Position numbers and translations under genes: made by a program. Below the pieces are notes generated by a model. The model had not been told where the DNA came from and searched no databases. It saw only the letters and a program-made list of their open reading frames with translations. 39,899 nt of DNA from Actinomycetes bacterium (GTDB lineage: Bacteria; Actinomycetota; Thermoleophilia; Gaiellales; Gaiellaceae), in contig JAPOVR010000054.1 of NCBI GenBank assembly GCA_026708005.1, positions 1 to 39,899 of the forward strand. The letters run 5' to 3'. This document shows, in pieces, positions 15,360 through 23,817 of the stretch; within the stretch, counting starts at the first letter, position 1; the number at the start of each line of letters is the position of its first letter.

Positions 15360-15425
15360 TAGCATGCCTACGAGTAGCCCTCCTGGCAGTCAACGGAAGA
15401 CACCGACCGCGTGGCCGACCTGCCG

Positions 15426-17186
15426 CTACGAGCGGGCGTGGGCCACCTCGAGCAGGTAGCTGACCATGACGTTCTCGTCGCCGAGGTTGAGGTGGTGGGC
15501 GTCCGAGAGCTGCTCGACGCGCGAGATCTGCTCGAGCTGCTGCTCGAAGATCTGGGTGAACGGGAAGAACGCGAAGTCGGCGACTCTCACGTCGAGCCCG
15601 ACGCCTGCGGCTCGCTCGGATGTGGCCAGTTGGGAGAGAATCGAGAGCTGCATCAGGTACGCAACGCCGTCTGCCGCCAAGAGCTGCGGGAGGAGACCGA
15701 GGAGATGGTCGAGGAGGTTGCGGCCCCAGTAGTCGAGCGGGCGGTGACCAGACGGCTCGCTGAACGGGTCGACCGGCATCTGGTAGAGGCTCGCGACCGC
15801 GACGTCGTAGCGCTCGGCCGGCTCGAACGTATAGAGATCGACCTCCGCGCCGTGAACGCGATCGGAGACGCCGTTGCGAAAGGCGTTCGCGAGCGTGTTG
15901 GCAACAGCCTGACGCTCGATGTCCATCGCGTCCACCGACTCTGCGCCGTTCAGCGCGAGCTGGATTGCGAGCAGTCCACTGCCGCACCCAATGTCGAGGC
16001 AGCGCTTGCCCTTGCCAATCTCGTTCTCCCAGAGGTACTTCCAGACGAGCAGGCTTCCCGACGTCGGCACGAAGACGTCCGGCTCGCGGATGATCTCGGG
16101 AAACGGGAGCGGATAGACCGAGCGCCCGCGCGCCTCGCGCCAGGACTCCGCGGGCGGGCTCTCCCGCTGCGGGGAGTCGGGTACCGCTTTGAGAAAGGGC
16201 TGGCTCTTCGGGCGCCCAGCCCTCGTCCCGGCCAGCCGCTCGCGCGCCGCCTCGATATGCCCGGGCGAGGTGCCGCAGCAGCCCCCGATGATCTGCGCTC
16301 CCTCTCCGCGCCACTCGAGCGCGAGCTCCGCGTACTCGTCCGGTCCGACCCGCTCGTCGAAGCGCCAGCCCCGGCCGGACTCGTAGCCGAGGTTCGGGTA
16401 GACGCCAAGCGGGAGATCGGTGAAATCCCGCAGCCACGGCAGCATGCCCCCGACGTGGTCTGCGGGGAGGCAGTTGATGAGCAGAGCCTCCACGCCGAGC
16501 TGCTCGAAGCGCTGGGCGGCCCGGCCGAACACGTCGCCTTCCGGACCGCCCCAGTGCTGCCCGTAGACGCCGCATACCCCGTGACGGCACCGGCGGAAGC
16601 TGAGCCAGACGGGAAGCCCGCTCGCCAGCGCGATCTCGACGCCCTCGAACGTGAGCCCCTCCTGGATCAGCGACATGGTCTCGAGCAGCAGCAGGTCAGG
16701 GGGGTCGTCCTCGAGCACCCGGACGAGCAGCTCGAGCGACACAAGCTTCTCGCTCGAGTCGAAGTCGCCGTTCAGGCAGAAGGCGACCGCGCACTCGGCA
16801 GCCCTGCCCGCCTCGTCGACAGCCTGGCGCGCGAGCCGGACCCCCGTGCGAGCCACATCCAGCCAGTGGGTCGTGCTGCCAAGCGCGCCGGCGGCTCGCT
16901 CCGGCGCTCCGAGAATCGCCCACGTGTCGGTCGAGATGACATCGCAGCCGGCGTCGACGTAGCGGCGGTGCACCTCGAGGACCGCGCGGGGATTGTTGTA
17001 GAGCGCCCACGTTCCCCAGAGGCTCTGGTCGGATGCCTGCTGCTCCCCCGCCGCGGCGTGTGCACGCTCGATCTCGGTTGCGACCGCGCCGTCGAGGCTG
17101 ACCAGCACGTCGTCGCCGATCAGCTCCGTGAGGCGCCCATAGGCACGAGAGCGGCCGGACCGGCTCTCGGAGGTCGCGTCGGTCAT
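15426..17186 (-). CDS. Homocysteine S-methyltransferase fused to a SAM-dependent methyltransferase
   Basis: 586 residues from ATG 17186. Residues of about 15-320 form a homocysteine S-methyltransferase (betaine/S-methylmethionine type) barrel, with LDGAVATEIER at the start, a zinc Cys in LLINCLPADH (Cys239) and the Cys pair of GGCCGTSPGH (303-304). A Pro/Ser-rich linker (320-365) leads to a class I methyltransferase domain with motif I CLDIGCGSGLLAIQLA at about 396-411, an acidic SAM-ribose site VDAMDIER, and VASLYQMPVDPF at the post-motif IV place. The first half would move a methyl group from a donor to homocysteine; the second uses SAM, or is a degenerate partner. The fusion is rare in my experience. 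Its start overlaps the preceding gene's stop (TGATG), so both are co-translated. Confidence 0.85.
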   Translation of the reverse strand: MTDATSESRSGRSRAYGRLTELIGDDVLVSLDGAVATEIERAHAAAGEQQASDQSLWGTWALYNNPRAVLEVHRRYVDAGCDVISTDTWAILGAPERAAGALGSTTHWLDVARTGVRLARQAVDEAGRAAECAVAFCLNGDFDSSEKLVSLELLVRVLEDDPPDLLLLETMSLIQEGLTFEGVEIALASGLPVWLSFRRCRHGVCGVYGQHWGGPEGDVFGRAAQRFEQLGVEALLINCLPADHVGGMLPWLRDFTDLPLGVYPNLGYESGRGWRFDERVGPDEYAELALEWRGEGAQIIGGCCGTSPGHIEAARERLAGTRAGRPKSQPFLKAVPDSPQRESPPAESWREARGRSVYPLPFPEIIREPDVFVPTSGSLLVWKYLWENEIGKGKRCLDIGCGSGLLAIQLALNGAESVDAMDIERQAVANTLANAFRNGVSDRVHGAEVDLYTFEPAERYDVAVASLYQMPVDPFSEPSGHRPLDYWGRNLLDHLLGLLPQLLAADGVAYLMQLSILSQLATSERAAGVGLDVRVADFAFFPFTQIFEQQLEQISRVEQLSDAHHLNLGDENVMVSYLLEVAHARS

Positions 17187-18622
17187 CAGCCGGGCGCGGG
17201 GAGCCGATGCACGATCGCGTCGCCCTCGGCGTCGAAGCGGCCAACGCCCTCCCAGCCCCTAGCGTGGACGCCGCGGCTCAAGGCCACGCAGAACTCGGCG
17301 GTCGAGCCCACGAACGCCTCGCTCACGAGCGCCCTCTCGCCGACGACGAACGCGTAGGCGCCGTCCTCCTGGCGGATCTCACGGAGGTAGAGGTGCATCG
17401 ACCAGAACGACGCCCACTGCCACGGGTCGCCCTCGTGCACGCTCGTGATTAGCTCGGGAGCCGTGCGCTCGAGCGTGTCGGTGAGCCCGTCAGGGCCGAA
17501 CGAGTCCCGGGCCTCGTTCCACAGGAGCGCTAGGTAGATCGGGTAGGCACCGTGCATACCGCTCCACCCGCCGCGGGCGAACTCCAAGAGGTCGAGCGCC
17601 GCCTCTGGGCTGCCAGCTTCGAAAGCCCCCACCAAGCGGTCGCAGGGATGCGCGGCGAGCTCCTCCAGCTCCTGATCGGTGAAGAGCCGAACGCGAAGCG
17701 ACGGCTGCGGTGCAAACTCGCTGGGACGCTCGAACCCGACGCGTGCATAGAACTCCTCGGGCACATCCTCGAGCCGCTTGTAGGAGTGCTGCCGGCAGCG
17801 GCCGTGGCCGCGGTCGCGAACGGGTTTCCAGCCCTCGACGAGCCAGACCGTCGCCCCCTTGCGAAGGCCGGCGCGGTTCATCTCGGGGCAGTGGTTGCAG
17901 TAGATCGGGAAGCCCGCCTCCATGAACGTCGACTTGCTCGGTCGCACCGACCGCTTGAACGCGTTCTCGCCCTCGTAGCGGCCCCGTTGCTCAAGCCGCA
18001 TCCCGCTGCCGCACGGATGGGTGTGGACGGTGACCTTCTCGTCGTCCTCGGTCATCGTGAACTCGGTGGGATGCCAGTGCCAGGTGGTCGCGACGTCGAC
18101 GATCCGCTGACGCAGCGACTCGGGCGAGTCCCCGTGCGCGCCAAGGTACTGGTCGAACCACGGCCCGGCCATGTGGCGCTCCATCACCCTGAGGCCGATC
18201 TCCTCTCCCTGCTCAGGCGAGGTCAGGTCCACGAAATGGCTGAGGATGGCGGTGACCGTGTCCATGAACCCGTCGTGCACGGGCACGAACTCCCGCTGCA
18301 CAGCATCAGCAAGCTCCTGGACGCGCTCAAGGTCTCCGGCGTTGATCGCGTCCTCGATCTGATCGAAGCGCGTGCGCTCGAACTCCCGGAGCTCGGCGAG
18401 CGTGTGCGCGTGAGCGGGGATGCGAGCCTCCTCGTGGGTGTCTGCGCGGCCGCCGGCCGCACGCGGCCAACAGCCCAGCCAAATCGTACGGCCCGCGCTG
18501 CCAAAAAGGAAGCACCCCGCCCGCCGCGACGCACGGGTGACCGGAGCCAGAGCACGCTGCTGCGTCCTGCGTCCGTCGACACCCTTGACGGCGAGCGGCA
18601 GCCGCTGATATGACCCCGCCAC
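17186..18622 (-). CDS. Unrecognised Cys/His-rich protein coupled to the methyltransferase fusion
   Basis: 478 residues if started at GTG 18622. The N-terminal 65 residues look non-conserved (Arg/Gly rich), and a GAGGAGG at about 18426-18432 precedes an in-frame ATC at 18421, so the true start may be there with a lost start codon. The core has a helical part (LAELREFERTRFDQIEDAI, MERHMAGPWFDQYLGAHGD). A likely metal site follows: TVHTHPCGSGMRL, FPIYCNHCPEMNR and GHGRCRQHSYK (His200, His202, Cys204, Cys242, His244, Cys245, Cys276, His279). WLVEGWKPV is seen between them. The C-terminal 150 residues are helical (ALDLLEFARGGWSGMHG). No family is recalled. One-base overlap with the methyltransferase fusion implies a shared job, possibly demethylation or amide hydrolysis of the substrate. 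Confidence 0.7.
   Translation of the reverse strand: MAGSYQRLPLAVKGVDGRRTQQRALAPVTRASRRAGCFLFGSAGRTIWLGCWPRAAGGRADTHEEARIPAHAHTLAELREFERTRFDQIEDAINAGDLERVQELADAVQREFVPVHDGFMDTVTAILSHFVDLTSPEQGEEIGLRVMERHMAGPWFDQYLGAHGDSPESLRQRIVDVATTWHWHPTEFTMTEDDEKVTVHTHPCGSGMRLEQRGRYEGENAFKRSVRPSKSTFMEAGFPIYCNHCPEMNRAGLRKGATVWLVEGWKPVRDRGHGRCRQHSYKRLEDVPEEFYARVGFERPSEFAPQPSLRVRLFTDQELEELAAHPCDRLVGAFEAGSPEAALDLLEFARGGWSGMHGAYPIYLALLWNEARDSFGPDGLTDTLERTAPELITSVHEGDPWQWASFWSMHLYLREIRQEDGAYAFVVGERALVSEAFVGSTAEFCVALSRGVHARGWEGVGRFDAEGDAIVHRLPAPG
18585..18614 (+). promoter_or_regulatory. Candidate promoter for the MBL-fold gene
   Basis: TTGACG at 18585-18590, an 18-base spacer, and TATGAC at 18609-18614. Transcription would start near 18621, just before the ATG at 18655 and after the ATG at 18611, which supports 18655 as the true start. 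It lies in the divergent region between the two gene sets. Confidence 0.4.
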
Positions 18623-18654
18623 GAAACGGCAGCCGCGCTCGGGGGTTCTGCTTC

Positions 18655-20437
18655 ATGACCGACCTGGTGCAGATCTCGGACCATCTCTACCGGTTCGAGG
18701 ACACGTGCAACGTCTACGTGGTGAAGGACGGGGAGAACGCGCTCCTGATCGACGCCGGCTCAGGGGCCGTCCGCGATCGGCTCGACAAGATCGGCGCTTG
18801 CGGGATCGAGTGGGTGCTCCATACCCACCATCACCGGGATCAGTGCGGGGGCGACCTCGCCCTGATTGCCCGCGGCGCCCGGATCGCTGTTCCCGAGTAC
18901 GAGCGCTTCCTCTTCGAGGACGCTGAGCTCTTCTGGCGCACACGGCGGATCTTCGACAACTACGACGACCGCAATACGTTCTCCGCCTGCGGGGCCGACA
19001 CCCCCGTCGCGGAGACCCTCGACGACCACAAGGAGTTCGAGTGGCGCGGCCACCGCTTCTTCGTGCTGCCGGCGAAGGGCCACACGTAGGGGTCGGTGGC
19101 CCTGCTCGCCGAGATCGACGGCCGCACGGCGGTCTTCACCGGGGATCTCATCGGCAAGGGCGGGGTCCTCTACCAGCTGCACGCGATGGAGTGCGCCTAC
19201 GCCGACATGACCGGCGTGCTGTTCACCCTCCAGTCGATCCAGGCGCTGCACGACTGCCTACGCGGCGAGGAGGTGGCGGCCGTCCCCGCGCGGCCGGCCA
19301 CGACCCGCTGCTCCTGCCCTCGACGGTGAGGTGATCGACGATCCGCTTGGTGATCTCGACCGGCTCGAGGGCCGGCTGATGGACCTCGTCGACCTCGGCC
19401 GAGGCATGTGCGTCGGAGGCTACGACAGCGTGCCCGAGACGCTGTACCTCCCCGAGGCCAAGCTCGTGCCGCTGTCTGACCACGTCCTGTGGGGCGGCAG
19501 CTGGACGTGCTCCTTCTTCTACGTCGTGCTGTCGGGCACCGGCAGGGCCATGTTCATCGACTACGGCCACGCGTTCCTCCCCCACATGCACCTGCGATCG
19601 GACGACTCGGGCTTCGAGTCGATGCGGTTCGTGGAGCACCACCTCAAGGAGCTCCGGCGCGACTGGGGCGTCAGCAGCGTCGATCTCGTCGTCCCAACCC
19701 ACATCCACGACGACCACGTGTGCGGGATTCCCCACCTCCAGCGCCACTACGGCACCCGTTGCTTCGCGCTGGCGGAGGTCGCGCAGGTCCTGGCCGAGCC
19801 CAACGCCTGGGCCTCGACGCCGTGCACGCTCTCCAAGCCAATCCGCATCGATCGGGTGCTGCAGGATGGCGACCGCTTCGAGTGGGAGCAGCTCATCTTC
19901 GACGTGTTTCACGCGCCCGGACAGACCGAGTTCCACTCGGTCCTGGCGGCGGACATCGATGGGCAGAGGGTCGCCTTCACAGGCGACAACTACTTCCTCG
20001 ACGAGGTGCTCCGCGATGGGCAGGTCACGGTCGAGCCCAACCAGACGACCGTCCTTCGCAACAGCTTCCAGCTCCGGATGCACCGCCGCTGCGTCAAGGT
20101 CATGCGCAGGATCGAGCCGGAGCTGATCTGCCCAGGCCACCGCGAGGTGTACACGCGTGACCGCGATGCGCTCGACACCTACGCCGATTTCGTCGCCCGA
20201 AAGGAGCGGGTGTTCGGCAGCCTCGTCGCAGAGCCGCACGATCAGTTCATCGACCTGTTCTGGGCACGGCTCGTGCCCTACGTCTCCCTCGTCGAGCCCG
20301 GCGGCGAGCTGACCTACACGCTGCGGCTGCGCAACAACCTCGAGCGGCAGGCTGCCCTCGCAGCTCGCCTGCTGCCCGCCGGAGCGACGGGCGGCCGCGG
20401 TAAGCCGCTCGGTGAGGAGGTCCTCGGAGACGCCTGA
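18655..20437 (+). pseudogene. Tandem metallo-beta-lactamase-fold hydrolase, broken by TAG and frameshifts
   Basis: The first MBL domain starts at ATG 18655 (TDLVQISDHLYRFEDTCNVYVV) and has HTHHHRDQCGG, in which the last His of HxHxDH is Gln. It is interrupted at TAG 19087-19089 exactly inside the conserved GHTxGSVALL motif. The same frame continues with EIDGRTAVFTGDLIG to about 19270. Two small frame changes (near 19280-19300, and a missing base in CCCTCGACGG near 19322) lead into frame 2. There the second MBL domain runs to 20437: PTHIHDDHVCGIP (complete HxHxDH), APGQTEFHS, VAFTGDNYF and CPGHREV. An intact version would be about 590 residues. GTG 19331 could express the second domain alone. 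MBL enzymes hydrolyse esters, amides or thioesters; the substrate here is unknown. Confidence 0.7.
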
Positions 20438-20621
20438 GACGCCTCTCAGAGCGCCTTCACATCGATCATGCTCCATGCGGGAGCGCACGGAGAGCTCACG
20501 CTCTGCACCCGCGCCTCAGCGGATGCAAGGCCGGGGCGGAGCCTGATCACGGCGGAGATCCAGATCGACGGCATCTCACAGGGGCCCATCGCGGAGGCCC
20601 TCGTGACCGTCGTGCAACCGG

Positions 20622-21441
20622 ATGGGAGGCAGCAATGGGCTGAAGCTGCTGAAGAGCGACTGGGGTATGGAGCACCTGGGCGACATGCGGGCGCGCCTTC
20701 GCGCCTACGCCGAGGCGGGCTGCGACGGCCTGGAGTGCTCGCAGATCGGAGGCTTAGACCCGGAGGAGTTCGCCGAGCTCGCCCGGGAGCTCGGCCTCGA
20801 CTACGTGGGTATGGTGTTCTGCGACCACGAGGACGACTTCGAGACGCTCCTCGCAGAGGTGATGTAGGGGCGGCCGATCCTCGTGAACTGCCACCCCCGG
20901 CCGCGACTTCTTCGACCACGAGCGCGGCCTCCGGTTCTTCAGACATGTGATGGAGGCGGTCCAGGAGGTCGAGTGCGAGGCCATCTATGAGACGCACCGC
21001 AAGCGCGCTTTCTACGCGCCGTGGACGACCGTCCGCTACCTCGAGGCCCTCCCGGATCTCTCGATCTGCGGAGACTTCAGCCACTTCACGACCGTTGCCG
21101 AGCGTGACCTCAGCGAGCCGGAGTACGCAGAGCTGCTTGACGTGTGCATTGAGCGCACCCGCCACATCCACGCGCGGGTCGGCTACGCACACGGGCCCCA
21201 GGTGCCCGACGCCCGGGTTGGTGAATGGCTGACCTGCACCGAGCGCTTCGAGGGGTGGTGGGGCCGGATCATCGAGCATCAGCGCAGCCAAGGGCGCCCG
21301 TGGCTCACGATCAACCCGGAGTTCGGCCCGCCGCCCTACCAGCCGTTCGACCCCAAGACGGGCGAGCCGCTGGCCGATGTCTCGGAGACCTGCCTGTGGA
21401 TCGCCGGACGGTTCCGGGAGCGCTGGGCCGGCCGGCTCTAG
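20622..21441 (+). pseudogene. Xylose-isomerase-like TIM barrel (sugar isomerase/epimerase family), broken
   Basis: ATG 20622 begins LKLLKSDWGMEHLGDMRARL and continues AGCDGLECSQIGGLDPEEFAELARELGLDYVGMVFC, typical first strands of the sugar phosphate isomerase/epimerase barrel. An in-frame TAG at 20865 follows LLAEVM. The text resumes with GRPILVNCHP, then shifts frame in a run of five C at about 20894-20898 and continues FFDHERGLRFFRHVMEAVQEVECEAIYETHRKR, DLSICGDFSHF and HIHARVGYAHGPQVPD to 21441. The metal-binding Glu/Asp/His set of the family (YETH, CGDFSH, HIHARVG) is otherwise kept. Two lesions in 820 bases of good sequence could be assembly errors or recent inactivation. It ends just before the LacI-type palindrome. 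Confidence 0.7.
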
Positions 21442-21533
21442 CGGGAGATCCCAGCCCGGCTGTCCGTCCACGCGACCCTCGCCGCGGCCCGGTGGCGGCC
21501 GCACCCGCTTTCGCCTCGGCCTGACTCGGCGTT

Positions 21534-21545
21534 GAAAACGTTTTC
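21534..21545. promoter_or_regulatory. LacI-family operator-like palindrome
   Basis: GAAAACGTTTTC is a perfect 12-bp palindrome with the central CG step, flanked as TTGAAAACGTTTTCCG, close to the consensus of LacI/GalR and CcpA-type sites. It stands out as an A/T-run island in very GC-rich DNA, 149 bases before the SDR start, in the only sizeable non-coding gap upstream of the transporter operon. No LacI-family gene is in the window, so the regulator must be encoded elsewhere. Confidence 0.6.
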
Positions 21546-21693
21546 CGCCCGCGGTACGGTGGCCAGACCAGTGAGCCGGCGCGCGGTCGCGCCCGGCTGC
21601 CGCAACCCGGAGGTACCGCGCCATGCAAGACCCACACCCACCCGGCCCTGATTGGCTCGACCCGAGCCGGCGGCGCTCGAGGACGGCGGCCTG

Positions 21694-22494
21694 ATGGGTG
21701 TACTCGACGGCCAGGTTGCCCTCGTCACCGGCGCCAGCAAGGGCATCGGCAGCGAGCTGGCTCGCGGGCTTGCCGCGGAGGGAGCCTCCGTGGCCGTGAA
21801 CTACAAGCATGACGCGGCCGGTGCACAGCAGACCTGCGCGTCGATCGCCGACGCCGGCGGCAGGGCGATCCCCCTGAGCGGCGACGTCAGCTCCGGCCCT
21901 GGCGCCTGCGCTCTTGTCAACGAGACCGTCGAGCAGCTCGGGCGCATCGACGTGCTCGTCAACAACGCGGCGCGCACACGCTTCGGCCCCGCGCTCGACG
22001 TCACCGACAAGGACTTCGACGACGTCGTCAACACGAACATGCGCGGTACGTTCTTCGCGAGCACCGAGGCGGCCAGGCACATGCTCGAGCAGGGCAGCGG
22101 CTCGATCATCAACATCAGCACGTGCGCCGTGAGGCTCCAGATCGAGTGGCATTCAGTGTACACGATGAGCAAGGGCGGCATCGAGGCGCTCACCGCCCAG
22201 CTCGCCTACGAGCTCGCGCCGACGGTGCGCGTCAACGCGATCGCGCCGGGCCCGACGAAGACCGCTCGCTCGCTCGAGTACGACCCCAACCAGGACGAGA
22301 CCTGGGGAAAGATCATCCCGCTCGGCCGGATGTGCCTGCCGAGCGACTACGTCGGGCCGCTCATCTTCCTCGCCTCTGATCAGTCGGCCTTCCTGAGCGG
22401 CGAGGTCCTCCACGTCGATGGCGCCTGGAACCTCCAGGGGAAGACGCCGCCGATGGGAGATCTCGACCTATCGGGCGACTTCACCCGAGACTGA
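21694..22494 (+). CDS. Short-chain dehydrogenase/reductase (SDR)
   Basis: 266 residues from ATG 21694 (MGVLDGQVALVTGASKGIG); a TTG at 21652 would add 14 residues without conservation. It has the TGASKGIG cofactor motif and VNNAARTRFG (Asn of NNAG). ISTCAVRLQ holds the catalytic Ser/Thr, and VYTMSKGG the Tyr and Lys. PLGRMCLPSDYVGPLIFLASD is the usual C-terminal segment. It is the first intact gene after the LacI-type palindrome and is followed 10 bases later by the MetE-like gene, so it probably starts the plus-strand operon. It is an oxidoreductase acting on a sugar or hydroxy intermediate; specificity unknown. Confidence 0.9.
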   Translation: MGVLDGQVALVTGASKGIGSELARGLAAEGASVAVNYKHDAAGAQQTCASIADAGGRAIPLSGDVSSGPGACALVNETVEQLGRIDVLVNNAARTRFGPALDVTDKDFDDVVNTNMRGTFFASTEAARHMLEQGSGSIINISTCAVRLQIEWHSVYTMSKGGIEALTAQLAYELAPTVRVNAIAPGPTKTARSLEYDPNQDETWGKIIPLGRMCLPSDYVGPLIFLASDQSAFLSGEVLHVDGAWNLQGKTPPMGDLDLSGDFTRD

Positions 22495-22504
22495 GGCAGC
22501 TCAC

Positions 22505-23707
22505 GTGTTCACGGTGACGAAGGACGTCATCCTGCCCACAACGGTCACGGGCTCGTGGCCGCGCCCACGGTGGTTCAACGTCGGCGCGTGGGGGCGCCCG
22601 CTGTCGACGGCCATGATGGAGCTCACGTTCCGGGAGCAGTTCTCGGACGCGCTGGCCGTCGTCGTCAGCGATCAGGAGCGAGCCGGGCTCGACATCGTGA
22701 CGACGGGTGACTTCTACTGCGACGAGGATTTCTTTGGCCGCTCCTGGGTCCACTACCCGCTCGAGCGTCTCGAGGGCATGGAAGGCGACCACGCACCTCC
22801 CGCCGATCGTTGGGACCTCGAGCACGCCTATCCGCCCGGGACGATCCTGCACGAGATCTTCACCGGCTGGCGCGGGCCGCACGTGGTTGCCGACGTCGAG
22901 CCCAGCCGGGACAACCTCGAGTACGCGCGGATCTGGCGCCTCGCGCAGGCGCGAGCCAAGCAGCCCGTCAAGTTCGGCACCGTCTCGGCCCAGGCGCTCG
23001 CGCTGCTCGCCGAGCCGCGGGTCGAGCGTTACCTGACCGACAAGCGCAAGGAGCTCCTGTGGGACCTGTCGGTGGCCATGAACAGCGAGCTGCGGTCGCT
23101 GGCGGCCGCCGGCTGCAAGGTCATCCAGGTGGAGGAGCCGAATTTCCACTTCTTCGAGTACCCGTACGACTCCGAGGATCTCGACTTCCTCATCGAGGCG
23201 TTCAACCGCGAGGTCGAGGGCCTCGACGAGGTCGAGGTCTGGGTGCACACCTGCTTTGGCAACCCGAACATGCAGCGGGTGTTCGAGACCACGCGCTACT
23301 TGGACGAGGCCGTCGAGATCTACCTCGAGCGGCTGAACGTCGACGTGCTGACGGTGGAGATGAAAGACCGCGACCAGGCTGACCTCGAGGCCTTCGCCCG
23401 CTACAGGAACTCGACCGACACCAAGCTCGCGATTGGTGTCGTAAGCCACCGCAGCCTGCAGGTCGAGACGGCCGAGGAGGTCGCGCGCGACGTGCGAGGC
23501 GCGCTCGAGCACGTTCGCGCGGAGAACCTGATCTTGAGCTCCGACTGCGGCTTCGGCCGCCAGGGCTGCAACCGCAGCATCGCGTTCTACAAGGCGGCTG
23601 CAATCGCCCAGGGCGCGAACATCGTGCGGCGGGAGCTCGGCCTGCCCGAATCGTCCGTGCCCGCCGCGGATCCCGCGCTCCAGGTCGAGGTGCTGGGAGA
23701 CCGCTGA
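22505..23707 (+). CDS. MetE-core (cobalamin-independent methionine synthase-like) methyltransferase
   Basis: 400 residues from GTG 22505, 10 bases after the SDR stop. It is a single barrel corresponding to the C-terminal catalytic half of MetE, about half the length of full MetE. The start PTTVTGSWPRPRWF is typical of the barrel entrance. The zinc-site ligands are all present: His248 and Cys250 in VHTCFGNP, Glu285 in VLTVEMKDRD, Cys348 in LSSDCGFGR. IQVEEPN supplies the homocysteine-contact region. Without the N-terminal folate domain such proteins take methyl groups from other donors or carriers. Together with the homocysteine methyltransferase fusion at 15426 it makes methyl-group handling a theme of this locus. 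Confidence 0.85.
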   Translation: MFTVTKDVILPTTVTGSWPRPRWFNVGAWGRPLSTAMMELTFREQFSDALAVVVSDQERAGLDIVTTGDFYCDEDFFGRSWVHYPLERLEGMEGDHAPPADRWDLEHAYPPGTILHEIFTGWRGPHVVADVEPSRDNLEYARIWRLAQARAKQPVKFGTVSAQALALLAEPRVERYLTDKRKELLWDLSVAMNSELRSLAAAGCKVIQVEEPNFHFFEYPYDSEDLDFLIEAFNREVEGLDEVEVWVHTCFGNPNMQRVFETTRYLDEAVEIYLERLNVDVLTVEMKDRDQADLEAFARYRNSTDTKLAIGVVSHRSLQVETAEEVARDVRGALEHVRAENLILSSDCGFGRQGCNRSIAFYKAAAIAQGANIVRRELGLPESSVPAADPALQVEVLGDR

Positions 23708-23817
23708 GGCACCTGCGACCGCCGTCTTGACTTCGATGTGATCAGTTGCCATGAGTACGGTTCTACGCGACCAGGACACGTGGCTGTCCACCATTGGAAC
23801 GACACGGGCCTGACGGG

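Noticed and set aside
15411-17357. 648-codon open frame on the plus strand opposite the methyltransferase fusion
   Set aside because: Composition is typical of an antisense shadow (Arg/Glu/Val rich), with no family; the minus strand has clear zinc and SAM motifs.
1682-20867. TAG recoding (pyrrolysine or other) in this organism
   Set aside because: TAG is used as the normal stop of intact genes such as those ending at 5598, 8160 and 9268, and the internal TAGs lie in genes that also carry frameshifts.
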